64,000 nucleotides of DNA from JBAVQS01 sp049694275 (GCA_049694275.1 JBAVQS010000348.1:1-64000), one strand, 5' to 3'. Counted from the first letter of the stretch, positions 50,048-60,380 are shown. Made by a program: numbers and translations. The notes: a model not told the origin generated them from the letters alone.

Positions 50048-51289
50048 ATGCCTTTTCATTCGCTTCACGATCTCGACCGGTACGCTCAAGCGGCTGTCAA
50101 GATCGGCTTGAACCTGCAGCCAGGCCAGCGGCTCCTGGTCGGAGCGCCCATTGAGGCCGCCCCCCTGGTCCGCCTGGTCACGACTGCCGCGTATGACGCC
50201 GGGGCGCGGCTGGTGAGCGTCCTCTGGAACGACGAGCAACTCGGCCTCATTCGCTTTCAGCATGCGCCGCGCGATTCCTTTGAGGAATATCCGACCTGGT
50301 ATGCCCACGCATTGATCGAGCACGTCGAGCGGGGCGATGCCTATCTGAATATCGCCGCACAGGACCCGGCGCTCTACGCCGGACAGGACCCCGAACTGAT
50401 TGCCATTGCACAAAAAACGGCGGGCAAGCATCTCGAACCCTACCTGGCCCAGGTAACTCGTAATACGTTCAACTGGACCCTGGTCAGCTATCCGATTGCC
50501 AGTTGGGCTGATCGGATGTTCCCGGATGCCCCGGCCGCGGAGCGCGTCGACCGCTTGTGGAACGCAATTCTCTTTGCCTCGCGTCTGACCTCACCAGATC
50601 CGATTGCGGGGTGGCAGAAACATATCGCGGACCTGGAGCGCCGACGCGACTTCCTCACACGGAAACAGTATCGCGCCTTGCACCTGACCGGCCCAGGGAC
50701 AGACCTCACCATCGGCATGGCGCCGGATCACCTGTGGCTGGGCGGCGCTATGCAAACCACGCGGGGCCTGGAGTTTACGCCGAATCTGCCGACCGAAGAG
50801 GTGTTTAGCCTGCCCCATAAAGACCGGACCGAAGGGATCGTCCGGGCAAGCAAACCGCTGAGCTATGCAGGGACCCTCATCGAGGGTTTTTCTCTGACCT
50901 TCAAGCAAGGCCGTGTCGTCCAGGTGGAGGCGAAGCAGGGCGAAGCGGTTTTGCGCAACCTGATCGAGACGGATGAGGGCGCGGCGCGCCTGGGCGAAAT
51001 TGCCCTCGTGCCGGCGAGCTCCCCCATTTCACAGATCGGGCTAATGTTTTACAACACCCTCTTTGACGAAAACGCGGCGAGCCATATTGCTTTGGGACGC
51101 AGTTATGCCTTTACCCTCCGGGGAAGCGCAGCAATGTCCCCCGCGGAACTGGCGCAGGCGGGCGCCAATAACAGTCTCGTCCACGTCGATTTCATGATCG
51201 GGTCGGCAGAAATGAATATTGATGGCATCACCGCAGTGGGCGGACGCGAGCCGGTCATGCGTGAAGGCGAATGGGCAGTCCAGCTATGA
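50048..51289 (+). CDS. M29 family aminopeptidase
   Basis: The 413-residue protein is a typical AmpS/AmpT-type metal aminopeptidase: an N-terminal alpha/beta domain (NLQPGQRLLVGAPIEAAPLV) and a C-terminal catalytic domain with TGPGTDLTIGM, NLPTEEVF, the metal-site Glu in LIEGFSL, and HIALG. The family has two metal ions and cuts N-terminal residues in the cytoplasm. The next gene overlaps its stop codon (ATGA). The 18 upstream in-frame codons cover a promoter and are excluded. Confidence 0.9.
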   Translation: MPFHSLHDLDRYAQAAVKIGLNLQPGQRLLVGAPIEAAPLVRLVTTAAYDAGARLVSVLWNDEQLGLIRFQHAPRDSFEEYPTWYAHALIEHVERGDAYLNIAAQDPALYAGQDPELIAIAQKTAGKHLEPYLAQVTRNTFNWTLVSYPIASWADRMFPDAPAAERVDRLWNAILFASRLTSPDPIAGWQKHIADLERRRDFLTRKQYRALHLTGPGTDLTIGMAPDHLWLGGAMQTTRGLEFTPNLPTEEVFSLPHKDRTEGIVRASKPLSYAGTLIEGFSLTFKQGRVVQVEAKQGEAVLRNLIETDEGAARLGEIALVPASSPISQIGLMFYNTLFDENAASHIALGRSYAFTLRGSAAMSPAELAQAGANNSLVHVDFMIGSAEMNIDGITAVGGREPVMREGEWAVQL

Positions 51290-51696
51290 ACGTGGAAGAA
51301 CTTGCCGCGCGGCTCAAGCCGCTGGTCAGGGAACGCAAGCTCGCCCTGGCAGATGTTCCCGACCTTGTACGGTTGGGCGTCCTGCATGCGAACGCAGACC
51401 TCGACATCCGGGCGCGCCTGGCCGAGGTGGAGGAACTGGTGCAACTGGCGCTCCCTGGGCTACCGCCGGAGCAATGGCTCTGGATTCGGATGGAGCGCGG
51501 CGATTTTTCGAGCGGGCACGGAGCGATCGAGCCAACGCTGATGGTCGAATTCAAGGACGAGAAAACGTTACTCGACCTTTTGATCGGGACACTCAACCCG
51601 CAAATGGCGTTGTTCGCCGGCAAGCTCAAGGCGACGCCGATTATGCGCGCCCTGGTTCTTGCCGAGTTCTTTGAGGCGATCACCGCACACCTGTAG
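51286..51696 (+). CDS. SCP2 (sterol carrier) domain protein
   Basis: The 136-residue protein resembles the SCP2 lipid-binding fold: an N-terminal helical part, then TLMVEFKDEKTLLDLLIGTLNPQ and AGKLKATPIM, which follow the GxLxPxxA..GKLK pattern of the family. It could bind a lipid or other hydrophobic ligand. Its ATG overlaps the M29 stop by four bases. A shared role with the peptidase is not known. Confidence 0.68.
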   Translation: MNVEELAARLKPLVRERKLALADVPDLVRLGVLHANADLDIRARLAEVEELVQLALPGLPPEQWLWIRMERGDFSSGHGAIEPTLMVEFKDEKTLLDLLIGTLNPQMALFAGKLKATPIMRALVLAEFFEAITAHL

Positions 51697-51736
51697 GAAG
51701 CGACACAGACTAACGCAAACAAGAACGGCGCTGTGT

Positions 51737-53383
51737 TCATTCGCGTCCTATCACCGTCCCAGTAACCGGCGTCCCTTGTCCTGGGTCATCTAACATGCTC
51801 AAAAAGGCGGCGACGACGGTGGGGTCAAAGTGCTTGCCGGTCTGCTGTTCCATATAGGCGCGGGCCTCTTGGGGGGGCATCGGCGGGCGGTAGGCGCGGG
51901 TCGAGGTGATCGCATCCCAGACATCCACCACGGCAAATATACGAGCGGCGAGCGGAATCTCTTCGCCGGCCAACCCGCGCGGATAGCCGCCGCCGTCCCA
52001 TTTTTCATGATGACAGTAGGGAACCTCGAGGGCAGCGTGCAAAAAGGGAATATCCCGTAGCACTTCATAGGCATAGACCGGGTGCTGACGCATAATCTTC
52101 CATTCCGATTCGGTCAAAGCAGAGGGTTTGCGCAAGATGGCATCGGGGACCCCCATTTTGCCGATATCGTGGAGCAATGCACCGCGCCGGAGTTGAATCA
52201 GTTCGGCGTCGGCGAGCCCCATCCGCGCGGCAAGCTGCACGGCAAGCTCGACCACGCGTTGCGTATGGCCCTCCGTTTCCTTATCCCGCAGGTCGAGCGC
52301 GCGGGCCCAGCCTTCAAGCGTTGTATCATACGCCAGCGACAATTCGACATTCGAGCGCTGCAGGTCCTCGAACAGTTCCGCGTTATCGATCGCGATCGCC
52401 GCCTGCCCAGCCAGCGTGTCCATAAAGTTTTGCCACTCGGGGTCTGGATTGAGCGGGGCGCGGGTAAAAAGCTCTATCACCCCCTTCACTTGTCCTTTAG
52501 CAATCAACGGCACACCCCAGTACGAGCGCACCCCCTCGACCAGCAAGAACGACCGGTGCAGGGTCTGATTGGGTGATTCGCTCAGGTTCGGAATGTGGAC
52601 CGTCCGACGGGTCAGCACGGCGCGCCCGGCATCTTCTTGGTCGCTATGCAAACTGATTCGCTGCGGCACCGGGTTGCGCAAGCCCTGCCCGACAAAGAAT
52701 TCGAGCGTCTGGGTAACGGGGTTCAGACACAAAATATCGGCGGCATCCACATTCAACTGGGTAATGGCGTGCTGTAGAAAAATCTCGAGTGTCAGCCTCA
52801 GGTCCATGCTCGAGGTGAGAACCAGGTCCATGGCATGCACGGCGCTGAGACGTTGAATCTGGCGGCGGGCGCGTTCTTCTGCCTGGTTGCGTTCGGTAAT
52901 GTCATGGAACTGGGCAAGAATGCAGCGCTCGCCATCAAAGTCGATCACTTCGCAATTGACAAGCGTGTCGCGCGTCATTCCGTCCCGCGTGTAAAACTTG
53001 CGCTCCTCGTCCTGCCGCGCGCCGTGTGCGACCAATTTTGCAACCCACCCTGCGCGGTTGTCGGCGTGCCACATCCCCAGGTCCACCACCGTCTTGCCAA
53101 TGAGCTCCTCTCGCCCAAACCCGGACAGTTTCAGATAACTGGCATTGATCTCGACAAAGCGGCCGTCGGCCAGCGTCGTGATGCAAATCGGAATGGGACT
53201 GGATTGAAATAGAGTCCGGAAGTTATCGCGCACGAGCCAAGGAGATTCGCCCGGGGTGAAAGGAGTGGCGTTTGGAGAAGAGGGCACGCCTGCGGCTAGC
53301 TCGGATTCAAGTTGCGCCACGCGGGCGCGCAGCGCTCGGAGCTCCTCGACAAGTACACTTTGGACCGGGTCCGGAGTTTCCAT
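51737..53383 (-). CDS. PAS-GAF-HD-GYP cyclic-di-GMP phosphodiesterase
   Basis: The 548-residue protein has a coiled-coil start (EELRALRARVAQLESELA), a PAS domain (about 55-180), a GAF domain (195-345) and an HD-GYP domain (about 360-540) with LLHDIGKMGVPDAIL, CHHEKWDGGGYPRGL and VVDVWDAITSTRAYR. It is a paralogue of the protein at 47927 with one PAS fewer. The frame is open 156 codons further upstream, but that stretch overlaps the neighbouring lipoprotein start region and has no domain; I start at the ATG at 53383. It is divergent from the NBR1-like lipoprotein. Confidence 0.87.
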   Translation of the reverse strand: METPDPVQSVLVEELRALRARVAQLESELAAGVPSSPNATPFTPGESPWLVRDNFRTLFQSSPIPICITTLADGRFVEINASYLKLSGFGREELIGKTVVDLGMWHADNRAGWVAKLVAHGARQDEERKFYTRDGMTRDTLVNCEVIDFDGERCILAQFHDITERNQAEERARRQIQRLSAVHAMDLVLTSSMDLRLTLEIFLQHAITQLNVDAADILCLNPVTQTLEFFVGQGLRNPVPQRISLHSDQEDAGRAVLTRRTVHIPNLSESPNQTLHRSFLLVEGVRSYWGVPLIAKGQVKGVIELFTRAPLNPDPEWQNFMDTLAGQAAIAIDNAELFEDLQRSNVELSLAYDTTLEGWARALDLRDKETEGHTQRVVELAVQLAARMGLADAELIQLRRGALLHDIGKMGVPDAILRKPSALTESEWKIMRQHPVYAYEVLRDIPFLHAALEVPYCHHEKWDGGGYPRGLAGEEIPLAARIFAVVDVWDAITSTRAYRPPMPPQEARAYMEQQTGKHFDPTVVAAFLSMLDDPGQGTPVTGTVIGRE

Positions 53384-53573
53384 TACTTGCGCCCCCCCAC
53401 GACAAATTATACAACAGACCGGTGCAGACTGAAAGCAGAGAAATTCGTTTTTTTCAAGGGTGCGCGTTTCCTGTAAAATGGGCCTGCATGCCGCCGGAAC
53501 GATGGTGATGCAGAATACGTCTAGTAAAAGATGGGTTCCTTCAATTCCTATCAGAAACAAGCGAGGCAAGTCT

Positions 53574-54854
53574 ATGCGAACAAACTTTATTCTCTTTCTC
53601 CTCATCGGATCAACGATGGTGGGATTGGGAGCGTGCAGCGCGCCTGTGCCCACGCCAATCGTCATTGTCGTCACGGCGACGCCCGGCCGCATCCCTCCAA
53701 CTAATGCCGCCGAGGCGCCGTCGGCAAATACCGTCAACCCGACGAGCACGCCGCTCATTGCCGCCGCTCCTCTCCCTGCTAATCCAGCCGCCGGATCAAG
53801 CCCCGCTACGCCCACTCCTCCGCCCACGCTACAGGACGATAACCTTTGCACCTACAAGGCAACCTTTCAGGGCGACGTCACCGTTCCGGACAATACGCCC
53901 CTTCTCGGCGGTTCCTCGTTTGTCAAAACCTGGCGAATTCGGAATGAGGGAACGTGCCCATGGGGGAACGGCTATGCGCTGCACAGTCTGGTCTTGACCG
54001 GCGGTAACATGGCCGGGCCGACCGGAACGATCGAGATTCCCAATGCGGTCGTCAACCAGGGTGACACCATAGACCTCTCGGTCCCATTGAGCGCGCCGAC
54101 TACTCCCGGGGTGTATCGCAGCGAATGGAAATTGCGCGTGGATAATGGGACGCTCCTCGGAGTCGGCGCGAATGGTGCGGTGCCCCTCTATGTGCAAATC
54201 ATCGTTCCCGCCAACGCTGTGACGCTAGCGCCGACCAACTCGCGTATCACTTTTCCGCCAGGTGCGACCCAGACTCTCGTGACAGGGCATGTCGACGCCG
54301 GCGCGACGCAGGATTATCATATCCAGGCGCTCAAGCGACAAACGATGATGGTCACCCTCGCTTCCCCGGTCATGGGGAATCCCACCCTGCGCGTGTTGGG
54401 GCCCAGCGAGGTCGGTCCGCAGGTGATTCGAACAGCGCAGGATGGTTGGTACTGGCTCGGCTCACTGCCAACCACGGGAGATTATATCATCCGGGTAACC
54501 TCCACCAATGCGTCAGCAGATTTTTCGATTAACGTCGTCGTACCACAGCGCATCGAGTTTGTGCCGGGGAGCATTTCCGGGGCTGTCACCGGCAAGACGA
54601 CCGCCCGCCGGACCGTCTCGTATCTACTACGCGCAGGTGGGGGGCAGCAACTGACCGTTAATCTCTCCACCTCGACGCCCAATACAGCCGGCTTGACCAT
54701 TTATGGATTGACCGATGGCATCCCGCTCGTACGTGCCGTGAGTGGCGCAACATCCTGGCAGGGGGTGCTGCCGTTCACCCAAGATTATGTCATCGAAATC
54801 GTCCCTACCGCCGACAACCCGTTTAACTTTGCCCTGACGGCTACCGTTCAATAA
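53574..54854 (+). CDS. Lipoprotein with NBR1-type Ig-like domain
   Basis: The 426-residue precursor has a signal peptide with lipobox VGLGAC, a Pro/Thr/Ala linker (residues 25-90) and an Ig-like domain (about 95-210) with FVKTWRIRNEGTCPWGNGY. This pattern is the FW/NBR1 domain, which is common in secreted Chloroflexota proteins. Two further beta domains follow (residues 220-320 and 325-425), each with a YxI/VRVTS or YVIEIVP ending, like pre-peptidase C-terminal domains. The role is probably surface binding. The ATG at 53574 begins the signal peptide; 38 upstream codons are left out. Confidence 0.82.
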   Translation: MRTNFILFLLIGSTMVGLGACSAPVPTPIVIVVTATPGRIPPTNAAEAPSANTVNPTSTPLIAAAPLPANPAAGSSPATPTPPPTLQDDNLCTYKATFQGDVTVPDNTPLLGGSSFVKTWRIRNEGTCPWGNGYALHSLVLTGGNMAGPTGTIEIPNAVVNQGDTIDLSVPLSAPTTPGVYRSEWKLRVDNGTLLGVGANGAVPLYVQIIVPANAVTLAPTNSRITFPPGATQTLVTGHVDAGATQDYHIQALKRQTMMVTLASPVMGNPTLRVLGPSEVGPQVIRTAQDGWYWLGSLPTTGDYIIRVTSTNASADFSINVVVPQRIEFVPGSISGAVTGKTTARRTVSYLLRAGGGQQLTVNLSTSTPNTAGLTIYGLTDGIPLVRAVSGATSWQGVLPFTQDYVIEIVPTADNPFNFALTATVQ

Positions 54855-54901
54855 CCGGAGGCCAAGAACTCGTCTTGCCGCCTTGCAGCATACAGGCCCA
54901 G

Positions 54902-54942
54902 AAGGGCGTCAGTCCCGCCGAATGCGCGGGACTGACGCCCTT
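54902..54942 (+). terminator. Terminator of the NBR1-like lipoprotein gene
   Basis: A perfect 17-bp GC-rich stem (54902-54918 with 54926-54942) with a 7-base loop is followed by TT AGG TTTT. It lies 48 bases after the stop codon. Confidence 0.87.
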
Positions 54943-54968
54943 TTAGGTTTTACTTGACAAAAAGGCCA

Positions 54969-54997
54969 TTGACGGTTTGAATTGATAGTGCTATAGT
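54969..54997 (+). promoter_or_regulatory. Sigma70-type promoter
   Basis: TTGACG (54969-54974) and TATAGT (54992-54997) are separated by exactly 17 bases. Another TTGACA lies at 54954-54959. Transcription should start near 55004, leaving a leader of about 130 bases before the lipoprotein at 55133. Confidence 0.65.
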
Positions 54998-55037
54998 TCC
55001 GATAATCTCCATATTCCGTCAGCTCATTCCCCGGATT

Positions 55038-55085
55038 GGTCCAGTTTAGTAGATGGACCGACTCTAGTCTTCGAGTCGGTTTTTG
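55038..55085 (+). ncRNA. Leader with competing hairpins and internal terminator (attenuator or small RNA)
   Basis: ACCGACTC (55057-55064) pairs with GAGTCGGT (55073-55080), followed by TTTTTG: a complete intrinsic terminator inside the leader. GGTCCA (55038-55043) can instead pair with TGGACC (55054-55059), which takes three bases of the terminator stem, so the two folds exclude each other. Reading from the promoter at 54969 this gives either an attenuated leader or an 80-base RNA. No known riboswitch class is recognised. Confidence 0.5.
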
Positions 55086-55132
55086 TTTGCCGACATTTCG
55101 GGACGACTGGACGGAGTATTGTAGAGGACACT

Positions 55133-55900
55133 ATGACCAAAAAACTCTTGCTAGGTCTGTTGCTCGGGCTGGTCCTATTGGTTACGGCCTGTTCGTCGGC
55201 TCCAGCACCCACCAGTACGCCGGTGATCCCGCCAGCGCCGACAACGGTTGCCCTGGGTGGGCCGCCCGCTCCCGGTAATCCCAGGGCCACTATCCCAGCC
55301 GCGCCGACGGCGGCCCCTACGGCAACTGCTATTCCACCCACAACGGCGGCTACTGCTACACCCACCGTCCCGCCAACCCAGCCGAACACGCCGACCACCG
55401 CTCCGACGCCGACGACGGGTGCAGGTTCTCCCACCCGGGCCCCGGCAACACCAGCACCCTCAACCAATACGCCCACCCAGGCGCCCCCGACACTCGCGCC
55501 GATTGTCCCAACGGCAACCCCGCCCCCTTCTCCGACGGTTGTCGCCGGCATGTTCGTCACCAGTCTGCGCATCGCGCCAGATCCGCCTTTGCGGGGACAG
55601 AACCTCAGTTTCTTTGCGACGATCCAGAACGATACACAGCAGGATATTCGCTGGGTGGTGTATATCTATCGCGCGGATACGCCCAACAAACCAACCGGGC
55701 AGACTGCGATTGGCGCCAACACGATCCCGATCGGCGCCGCCGAGCAGCAAGCGCTGGGAACATGGAAATTGCAACTGGGCGGCCCGTGCGATTACTTTTT
55801 TGCGCGTGTTGCCTGGATCAATTTCGAAAATAAACCGATCTGGTTTACCACTCCGGATGGTAAGGTTTTTGAAAAGGGTTTTACGATTTGTCCCCCCTAG
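55133..55900 (+). CDS. Thr/Pro-rich lipoprotein with C-terminal beta-sandwich domain
   Basis: The 255-residue precursor has a signal peptide with lipobox LLVTAC, a long Ala/Thr/Pro linker (residues 22-135) and a C-terminal domain of 115 residues that resembles a CARDB/Ig-like fold (SLRIAPDPPLRGQNLSF, then FFARVAWINFENKP). It should be a surface lipoprotein whose linker carries the domain through the envelope. It lies 24 bases before a hybrid histidine kinase and may be its partner at the membrane. No enzyme motif is visible. Confidence 0.8.
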   Translation: MTKKLLLGLLLGLVLLVTACSSAPAPTSTPVIPPAPTTVALGGPPAPGNPRATIPAAPTAAPTATAIPPTTAATATPTVPPTQPNTPTTAPTPTTGAGSPTRAPATPAPSTNTPTQAPPTLAPIVPTATPPPSPTVVAGMFVTSLRIAPDPPLRGQNLSFFATIQNDTQQDIRWVVYIYRADTPNKPTGQTAIGANTIPIGAAEQQALGTWKLQLGGPCDYFFARVAWINFENKPIWFTTPDGKVFEKGFTICPP

Positions 55901-55924
55901 TCCGTCAGATTTAGAGGTTATCGC

Positions 55925-58900
55925 ATGCACAAGTCGCCTCGCCGTACGAATTCACTCGTCGAGCAACAGTTCGCGCCCGGCATCCGGTTAATGAACCGGC
56001 TCAAGCTGCCACCCAAGTTTGCGCTCATCAGCCTGCTCTTTGCTCTGCCCCTCGCGCTCGCCCTGACGCTATTGATCCTTCAACTCAATTCAAGCATCGA
56101 CCTCGCGCAAAAGGAAAAGGAGGGCACGACCTATCTGCGCGCTCTGCGCGGCGTTTATCAAGAGGCGCTGCGCGCGCAGATTCTCGATCAGGATTTTCAA
56201 AACGGTCTCGCCCCTGAGGCCGACGTGATCCAACAGCGTGCACGGATCGATGCCTATGTCAATATCCTGGCAAGCGTCGAGCAGCGCTCGCACCTCGGCA
56301 CTGCCGCGGACTTTCAAACGCTTAAAACCGACTGGGAACAGATCAAGGGCCAACCCGTTGCCACCAGCGTCACCACAGACCTGAATAGCAAACTGGCAAA
56401 CGATGCGCGCGATATGATTGCATCCGTCGGCGATTCCTCCAACCTGAACCTGGACCCACAACTTGACAGTCGCAATCTGAATGACACACTTCTGCTCATT
56501 CTACCCGATAGTCAAAGCCTCTTGACCGAACTCCTGGTGCTGGATGTGCCCTCGATGGCACAGCAAGGATCAACCGCCGGCCTGGCGCGCACCTCCACCC
56601 TGATCGGCCAACTCCAATCCGATTTCGACGACAGCCAGAGCCGGATGCAGGTCGCGTTTAAAAACACTCGCGCCACAGCCCTCCAGCCAACCCTCCAGGC
56701 ACCCCTTTCCGACACCGTTCGCACCGGCACGGATTTCATCAACTCAATCGGACGCATCTGGAATACGCAAGGGGTCGAAATGCAGCCGGGCCAATACCGG
56801 TTCATGGGCCTGACCGCGTTTGAGACGAATTTCAAACTGTGGGATACCACCGTCAATCAGATAGAGAGTCTGCTCGACACCCGGATAGGTGAGCTGAATC
56901 AGCAAAAGAGTGCGTCCCTCATTGTGACCCTGCTGATGCTGCTCGGCGTCGCTTATCTCTGGGTGGCCTTTTATTTCGCTGTCCGGCGGACTGTTACGAA
57001 CCTGGACGCAGCGTCGCAGCGCATGGTCAACGGGACTATGACGAGCGAACTGGTCATCGAGAACCGCGACGAACTGGGCCAGATTGTTGCTTCATTTAAC
57101 AAGATCGCTTCGGCCCTCATCGAATCCAGCGCCTACCGCCAGTCGGTTGTGGATAACGCCGCCGACGGAATCTTGACGACCGACGAGACTGGCAAGATCA
57201 TTTCTTTCAATCCGGCGGCTGAGCGCATCTTTGGCTACCCTTCGCGTGAAGCCATCGGGTTGTACATCAAGGAACTGGTCCCCACGGCAGGAGATACTTC
57301 CGACAAGGGCCTGTTCTATGGATTGCTCGACAGCGCATCCTATCTGACACAGCATCACGAGGTAGAAGGGTGTTTCAAAAACGGCTACCTCTTCCCGCTT
57401 GACATGGCGGTGAGCAAGACACAAGTTGGCCAGCGCCAGTTCTATATCTGCATGATGCGCGACATCTCTGACCTCAAACGCGCCGAAGCGGCCATCAAGG
57501 AATACCAGCGCCAGCTTGCCGACATTATCAATCTACTGCCTGACGCGACCTTTGTAATCGACGATCAGGGCAAGGTCATTTTCTGGAATCGCGCGATTCA
57601 AGAGCTCACTGGCGTCCCGGCGGCGCAAATGCTCGGCAAGGGGAACTATGAGTACGCTATCCCCTTTTATGGGGAGCGCAGCCCAATGCTCATCGACCTG
57701 GCGTTCAAGCCATCAGACGACCCGGCGCAATACCGGGAGGTCAGTCGCCAGGGCGAGGTCTTGATTACCGAAGCGTATGTGCCCAGCCTGCGCGGCAAGC
57801 AGGCGTTCGTCGTCGCCACCGCCTCGGCGCTCCGCGACGCCGAAGGGCGCATTACCGGGGCGATTCAGATTATTCGCGACCGGACCGAGCGCAAACGCAT
57901 GGAAATCGCGTTGAGCGAAGCGAAAGAGACGGCGGAAGCGGCGACCCAGGCTAAGAGCGCATTCTTGGCGACGATGAGCCACGAGATTCGCACCCCGATG
58001 AATGCCGTCATCGGTATGACCGGCCTGCTCCTCGATACGCCGTTGACCCCCGATCAGCGCGAGTTTGCCGAAACGATTCGCTCCAGCGGGGACTCGCTGC
58101 TGACCATCATTAACGACATTCTTGACTTTTCCAAGATCGAAGCCGGCCGGATGAGTCTCGAAAGCCGGCCGCTAGACCTGCGCGAATGTGTAGAGAGCGC
58201 GGCGGAGCTGCTCGCGGCCAAAGCGGCGGAAAAAGGGCTAGACCTGCTCTACGATGTAGATAAAGCGGTGCCCGGCGCCATCTTTGGCGATGTGACCCGC
58301 CTGCGCCAGATCCTGGTCAACCTGATTGGCAACTCGCTCAAGTTCACCGAAAAGGGCGAGGTGGTGGTCTCGGTGACCCTCGAAGAGAAAGGCGCCGCGT
58401 TGGCCGACCATAACGGCGGGCATTTACCGGCGAGCGGCGATCTGCAAGCGCCAATCAGCCTGCATTTTGTCGTGCGAGACACGGGCCTCGGCATTCCACC
58501 CGACCGGGTGGACCGTCTCTTTCAATCCTTTAGCCAGGTGGATGCCTCGACGACGCGGCGATTCGGCGGTACGGGATTGGGGCTCGCCATTAGCAAACGC
58601 CTCGCGGAATTGATGGGCGGGTCGATGTGGGTCGAGAGTGAAGGGGTTCCGGGCAAGGGGAGCGCCTTTCACTTTACCATTCTGGGACAGGTCGCGCCGC
58701 CGCCAGCCGTGCATGCCTACCTTCAGGGGGTGCAACCCCATCTCGACGGCAAGCGCGTGCTCATCGTGGATGACAATGCGACCAACCGCCGGATCCTGAT
58801 TCTCCAGACCCAGTCGTGGGGCATGGTGGCGCGCGATACCGGGTCTCCCGAAGAAGCGCTCAAATGGGTCCGAAAGGGCGATCCGTTTGACATTGCCCTG

Positions 58901-59575
58901 CTCGATTATCAGATGCCCGACATGGATGGAGCCATGCTCGCTAGCGAAATCCGCAAACTACGAACGGCGCATGCGCTCCCGCTGATCATGTTGAGCTCAC
59001 TCGGCCGGCGCGAAACCGATAGCGAATCAAACGACTTTGCAGCCTTCTTACTTAAACCGATCAAGGCCTCCCAACTCTACAACAGCATGGTGGGCATCTT
59101 TGGCGCCGAGGCTGAGGTTACCCAGCGCAAAGGCCCGGAAAAATCCCAGTTCGATGCGCAACTCGGGCAGCGACACCCCCTGCGCCTCCTCCTTGCCGAG
59201 GACAACGCTGTGAATCAAAAGCTGGCGCTGCGGCTGCTCGACCGAATGGGGTATCGCGCCGATATCGCCGGGAATGGTCTCGAAGTGCTCGAATCCCTCC
59301 GCCGCCAGCCCTATGATGTGGTCTTTATGGATGTGCAGATGCCCGAGATGGACGGCCTCGACGCGACGCGGGCAATCTGGCGCGAGTGGCCGCGGGAGGC
59401 CCGCCCCCGCATCATCGCCATGACTGCAAACGCGATGCAAGAGGACCGCGAGCAATGCCTTGCCGCCGGCATGGACGATTTTGTCACCAAACCAATCAAA
59501 GTCGACGAGCTCATCGCCGCGCTGATGAAGTGCCAGCCCATTGGCGACCGCACAAACTCGAGCACGCCCACGTAA
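55925..59575 (+). CDS. Hybrid sensor histidine kinase with two receiver domains
   Basis: The 1216-residue protein has a membrane helix near residue 40, a helical extracytoplasmic sensor (about 55-330), a second helix (about 335-355), HAMP, two PAS domains (about 400-520 and 530-655), HisKA with the phospho-His in [11 protein letters not shown], an HATPase domain ([22 protein letters not shown]), and two receiver domains with phospho-Asp in [12 protein letters not shown] and [12 protein letters not shown]. It begins a multi-step phosphorelay, but no Hpt or output regulator gene is nearby. An AGAGG precedes the ATG. The lipoprotein upstream may supply its signal. Confidence 0.9.
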   Translation: MHKSPRRTNSLVEQQFAPGIRLMNRLKLPPKFALISLLFALPLALALTLLILQLNSSIDLAQKEKEGTTYLRALRGVYQEALRAQILDQDFQNGLAPEADVIQQRARIDAYVNILASVEQRSHLGTAADFQTLKTDWEQIKGQPVATSVTTDLNSKLANDARDMIASVGDSSNLNLDPQLDSRNLNDTLLLILPDSQSLLTELLVLDVPSMAQQGSTAGLARTSTLIGQLQSDFDDSQSRMQVAFKNTRATALQPTLQAPLSDTVRTGTDFINSIGRIWNTQGVEMQPGQYRFMGLTAFETNFKLWDTTVNQIESLLDTRIGELNQQKSASLIVTLLMLLGVAYLWVAFYFAVRRTVTNLDAASQRMVNGTMTSELVIENRDELGQIVASFNKIASALIESSAYRQSVVDNAADGILTTDETGKIISFNPAAERIFGYPSREAIGLYIKELVPTAGDTSDKGLFYGLLDSASYLTQHHEVEGCFKNGYLFPLDMAVSKTQVGQRQFYICMMRDISDLKRAEAAIKEYQRQLADIINLLPDATFVIDDQGKVIFWNRAIQELTGVPAAQMLGKGNYEYAIPFYGERSPMLIDLAFKPSDDPAQYREVSRQGEVLITEAYVPSLRGKQAFVVATASALRDAEGRITGAIQIIRDRTERKRMEIALSEAKETAEAATQAKSAFLATMSHEIRTPMNAVIGMTGLLLDTPLTPDQREFAETIRSSGDSLLTIINDILDFSKIEAGRMSLESRPLDLRECVESAAELLAAKAAEKGLDLLYDVDKAVPGAIFGDVTRLRQILVNLIGNSLKFTEKGEVVVSVTLEEKGAALADHNGGHLPASGDLQAPISLHFVVRDTGLGIPPDRVDRLFQSFSQVDASTTRRFGGTGLGLAISKRLAELMGGSMWVESEGVPGKGSAFHFTILGQVAPPPAVHAYLQGVQPHLDGKRVLIVDDNATNRRILILQTQSWGMVARDTGSPEEALKWVRKGDPFDIALLDYQMPDMDGAMLASEIRKLRTAHALPLIMLSSLGRRETDSESNDFAAFLLKPIKASQLYNSMVGIFGAEAEVTQRKGPEKSQFDAQLGQRHPLRLLLAEDNAVNQKLALRLLDRMGYRADIAGNGLEVLESLRRQPYDVVFMDVQMPEMDGLDATRAIWREWPREARPRIIAMTANAMQEDREQCLAAGMDDFVTKPIKVDELIAALMKCQPIGDRTNSSTPT

Positions 59576-59686
59576 AGAACCTTTCGTTTTTGAAAGAAGT
59601 GAATCGAACGACAGACCGGCGAGTTCTGCGAGAGCTCGCGGGTCTACTTTATGCAATGTGGAATCGTTCCAGGTATGGACTGAACT

Positions 59687-60250
59687 TTAGCCGGGGCCGA
59701 TCCACCGGTGCCCTGGCGTCGTTGGATCAAAGTTCATCCACCATTGGCGGCTAACCTCTCGAAACTCATCAAGCGAGAGATACCCGTGTCTGTTTTTGTC
59801 AAAACCATGAAACGCAGCTTCCACGTCCATGTCATGAGCGATGCCCGCAGCCGTTAGCCAATCACGATACTCTTGCAGCGTAATATGATTGTCGCCGTTG
59901 GCGTCAATCAGTTTATAGAGCGATTCAATCCACGGATCGAGTGGCCACGGCGCGCCTGCGCTTACCGCCTGCTGTAAATAGCCACTTTGCATCTCCATCG
60001 CCCAGGCAACCAACTCTTCGCGACTGATTCGCCCATCGTGGTTACTGTCGGCCGCCAACATTTGGTCCCACCATGCTTTCAGACTGTCCACTAACTCGCG
60101 GGTGGCCGGTGAATCATGGGGATGGCCGCGCATTGCCGAGAGCTTGTAGGCATGGTCGGTAAAGTCTTCGAGAGTTATGTAGCCATCATGGGTTGGATCA
60201 TACATATCAAAGAGACGGTTAAGACGGGCCTGCTGAACCGGATTTGTCAT
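59687..60250 (-). CDS. Four-EF-hand calcium-binding protein
   Basis: The 187-residue protein has four EF-hand loops: DPTHDGYITLED, DSNHDGRISREE, DANGDNHITLQE and DKNRHGYLSLDE. Loops 1 and 2 are canonical; loop 3 has Asn and loop 4 His where Gly is usual at position 6, so their affinity may differ. The pattern resembles calerythrin/sarcoplasmic calcium-binding proteins known from bacteria. There is no signal peptide. The ATG at 60250 is preceded by a consensus AGGAGG. It is probably a cytoplasmic calcium buffer or sensor. Confidence 0.87.
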   Translation of the reverse strand: MTNPVQQARLNRLFDMYDPTHDGYITLEDFTDHAYKLSAMRGHPHDSPATRELVDSLKAWWDQMLAADSNHDGRISREELVAWAMEMQSGYLQQAVSAGAPWPLDPWIESLYKLIDANGDNHITLQEYRDWLTAAGIAHDMDVEAAFHGFDKNRHGYLSLDEFREVSRQWWMNFDPTTPGHRWIGPG

Positions 60251-60380
60251 GACCAATTCCTCCTTTGGAAGCGGACAGGGCAAATATTATAGCATACAAA
60301 TCCGGGGATGTACGTCATTGTAGGATAAATTGTTGTGCGCATATATGGACACATACAAAGCAAGAATGCCGGTACAACAC

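Noticed and set aside
53384..53851. N-terminal extension of the second HD-GYP protein (156 codons)
   Set aside because: The extension is Gly/Val/Ala-rich, contains no domain and overlaps the signal peptide coding region of the divergent lipoprotein; the ATG at 53383 begins a regular coiled coil.
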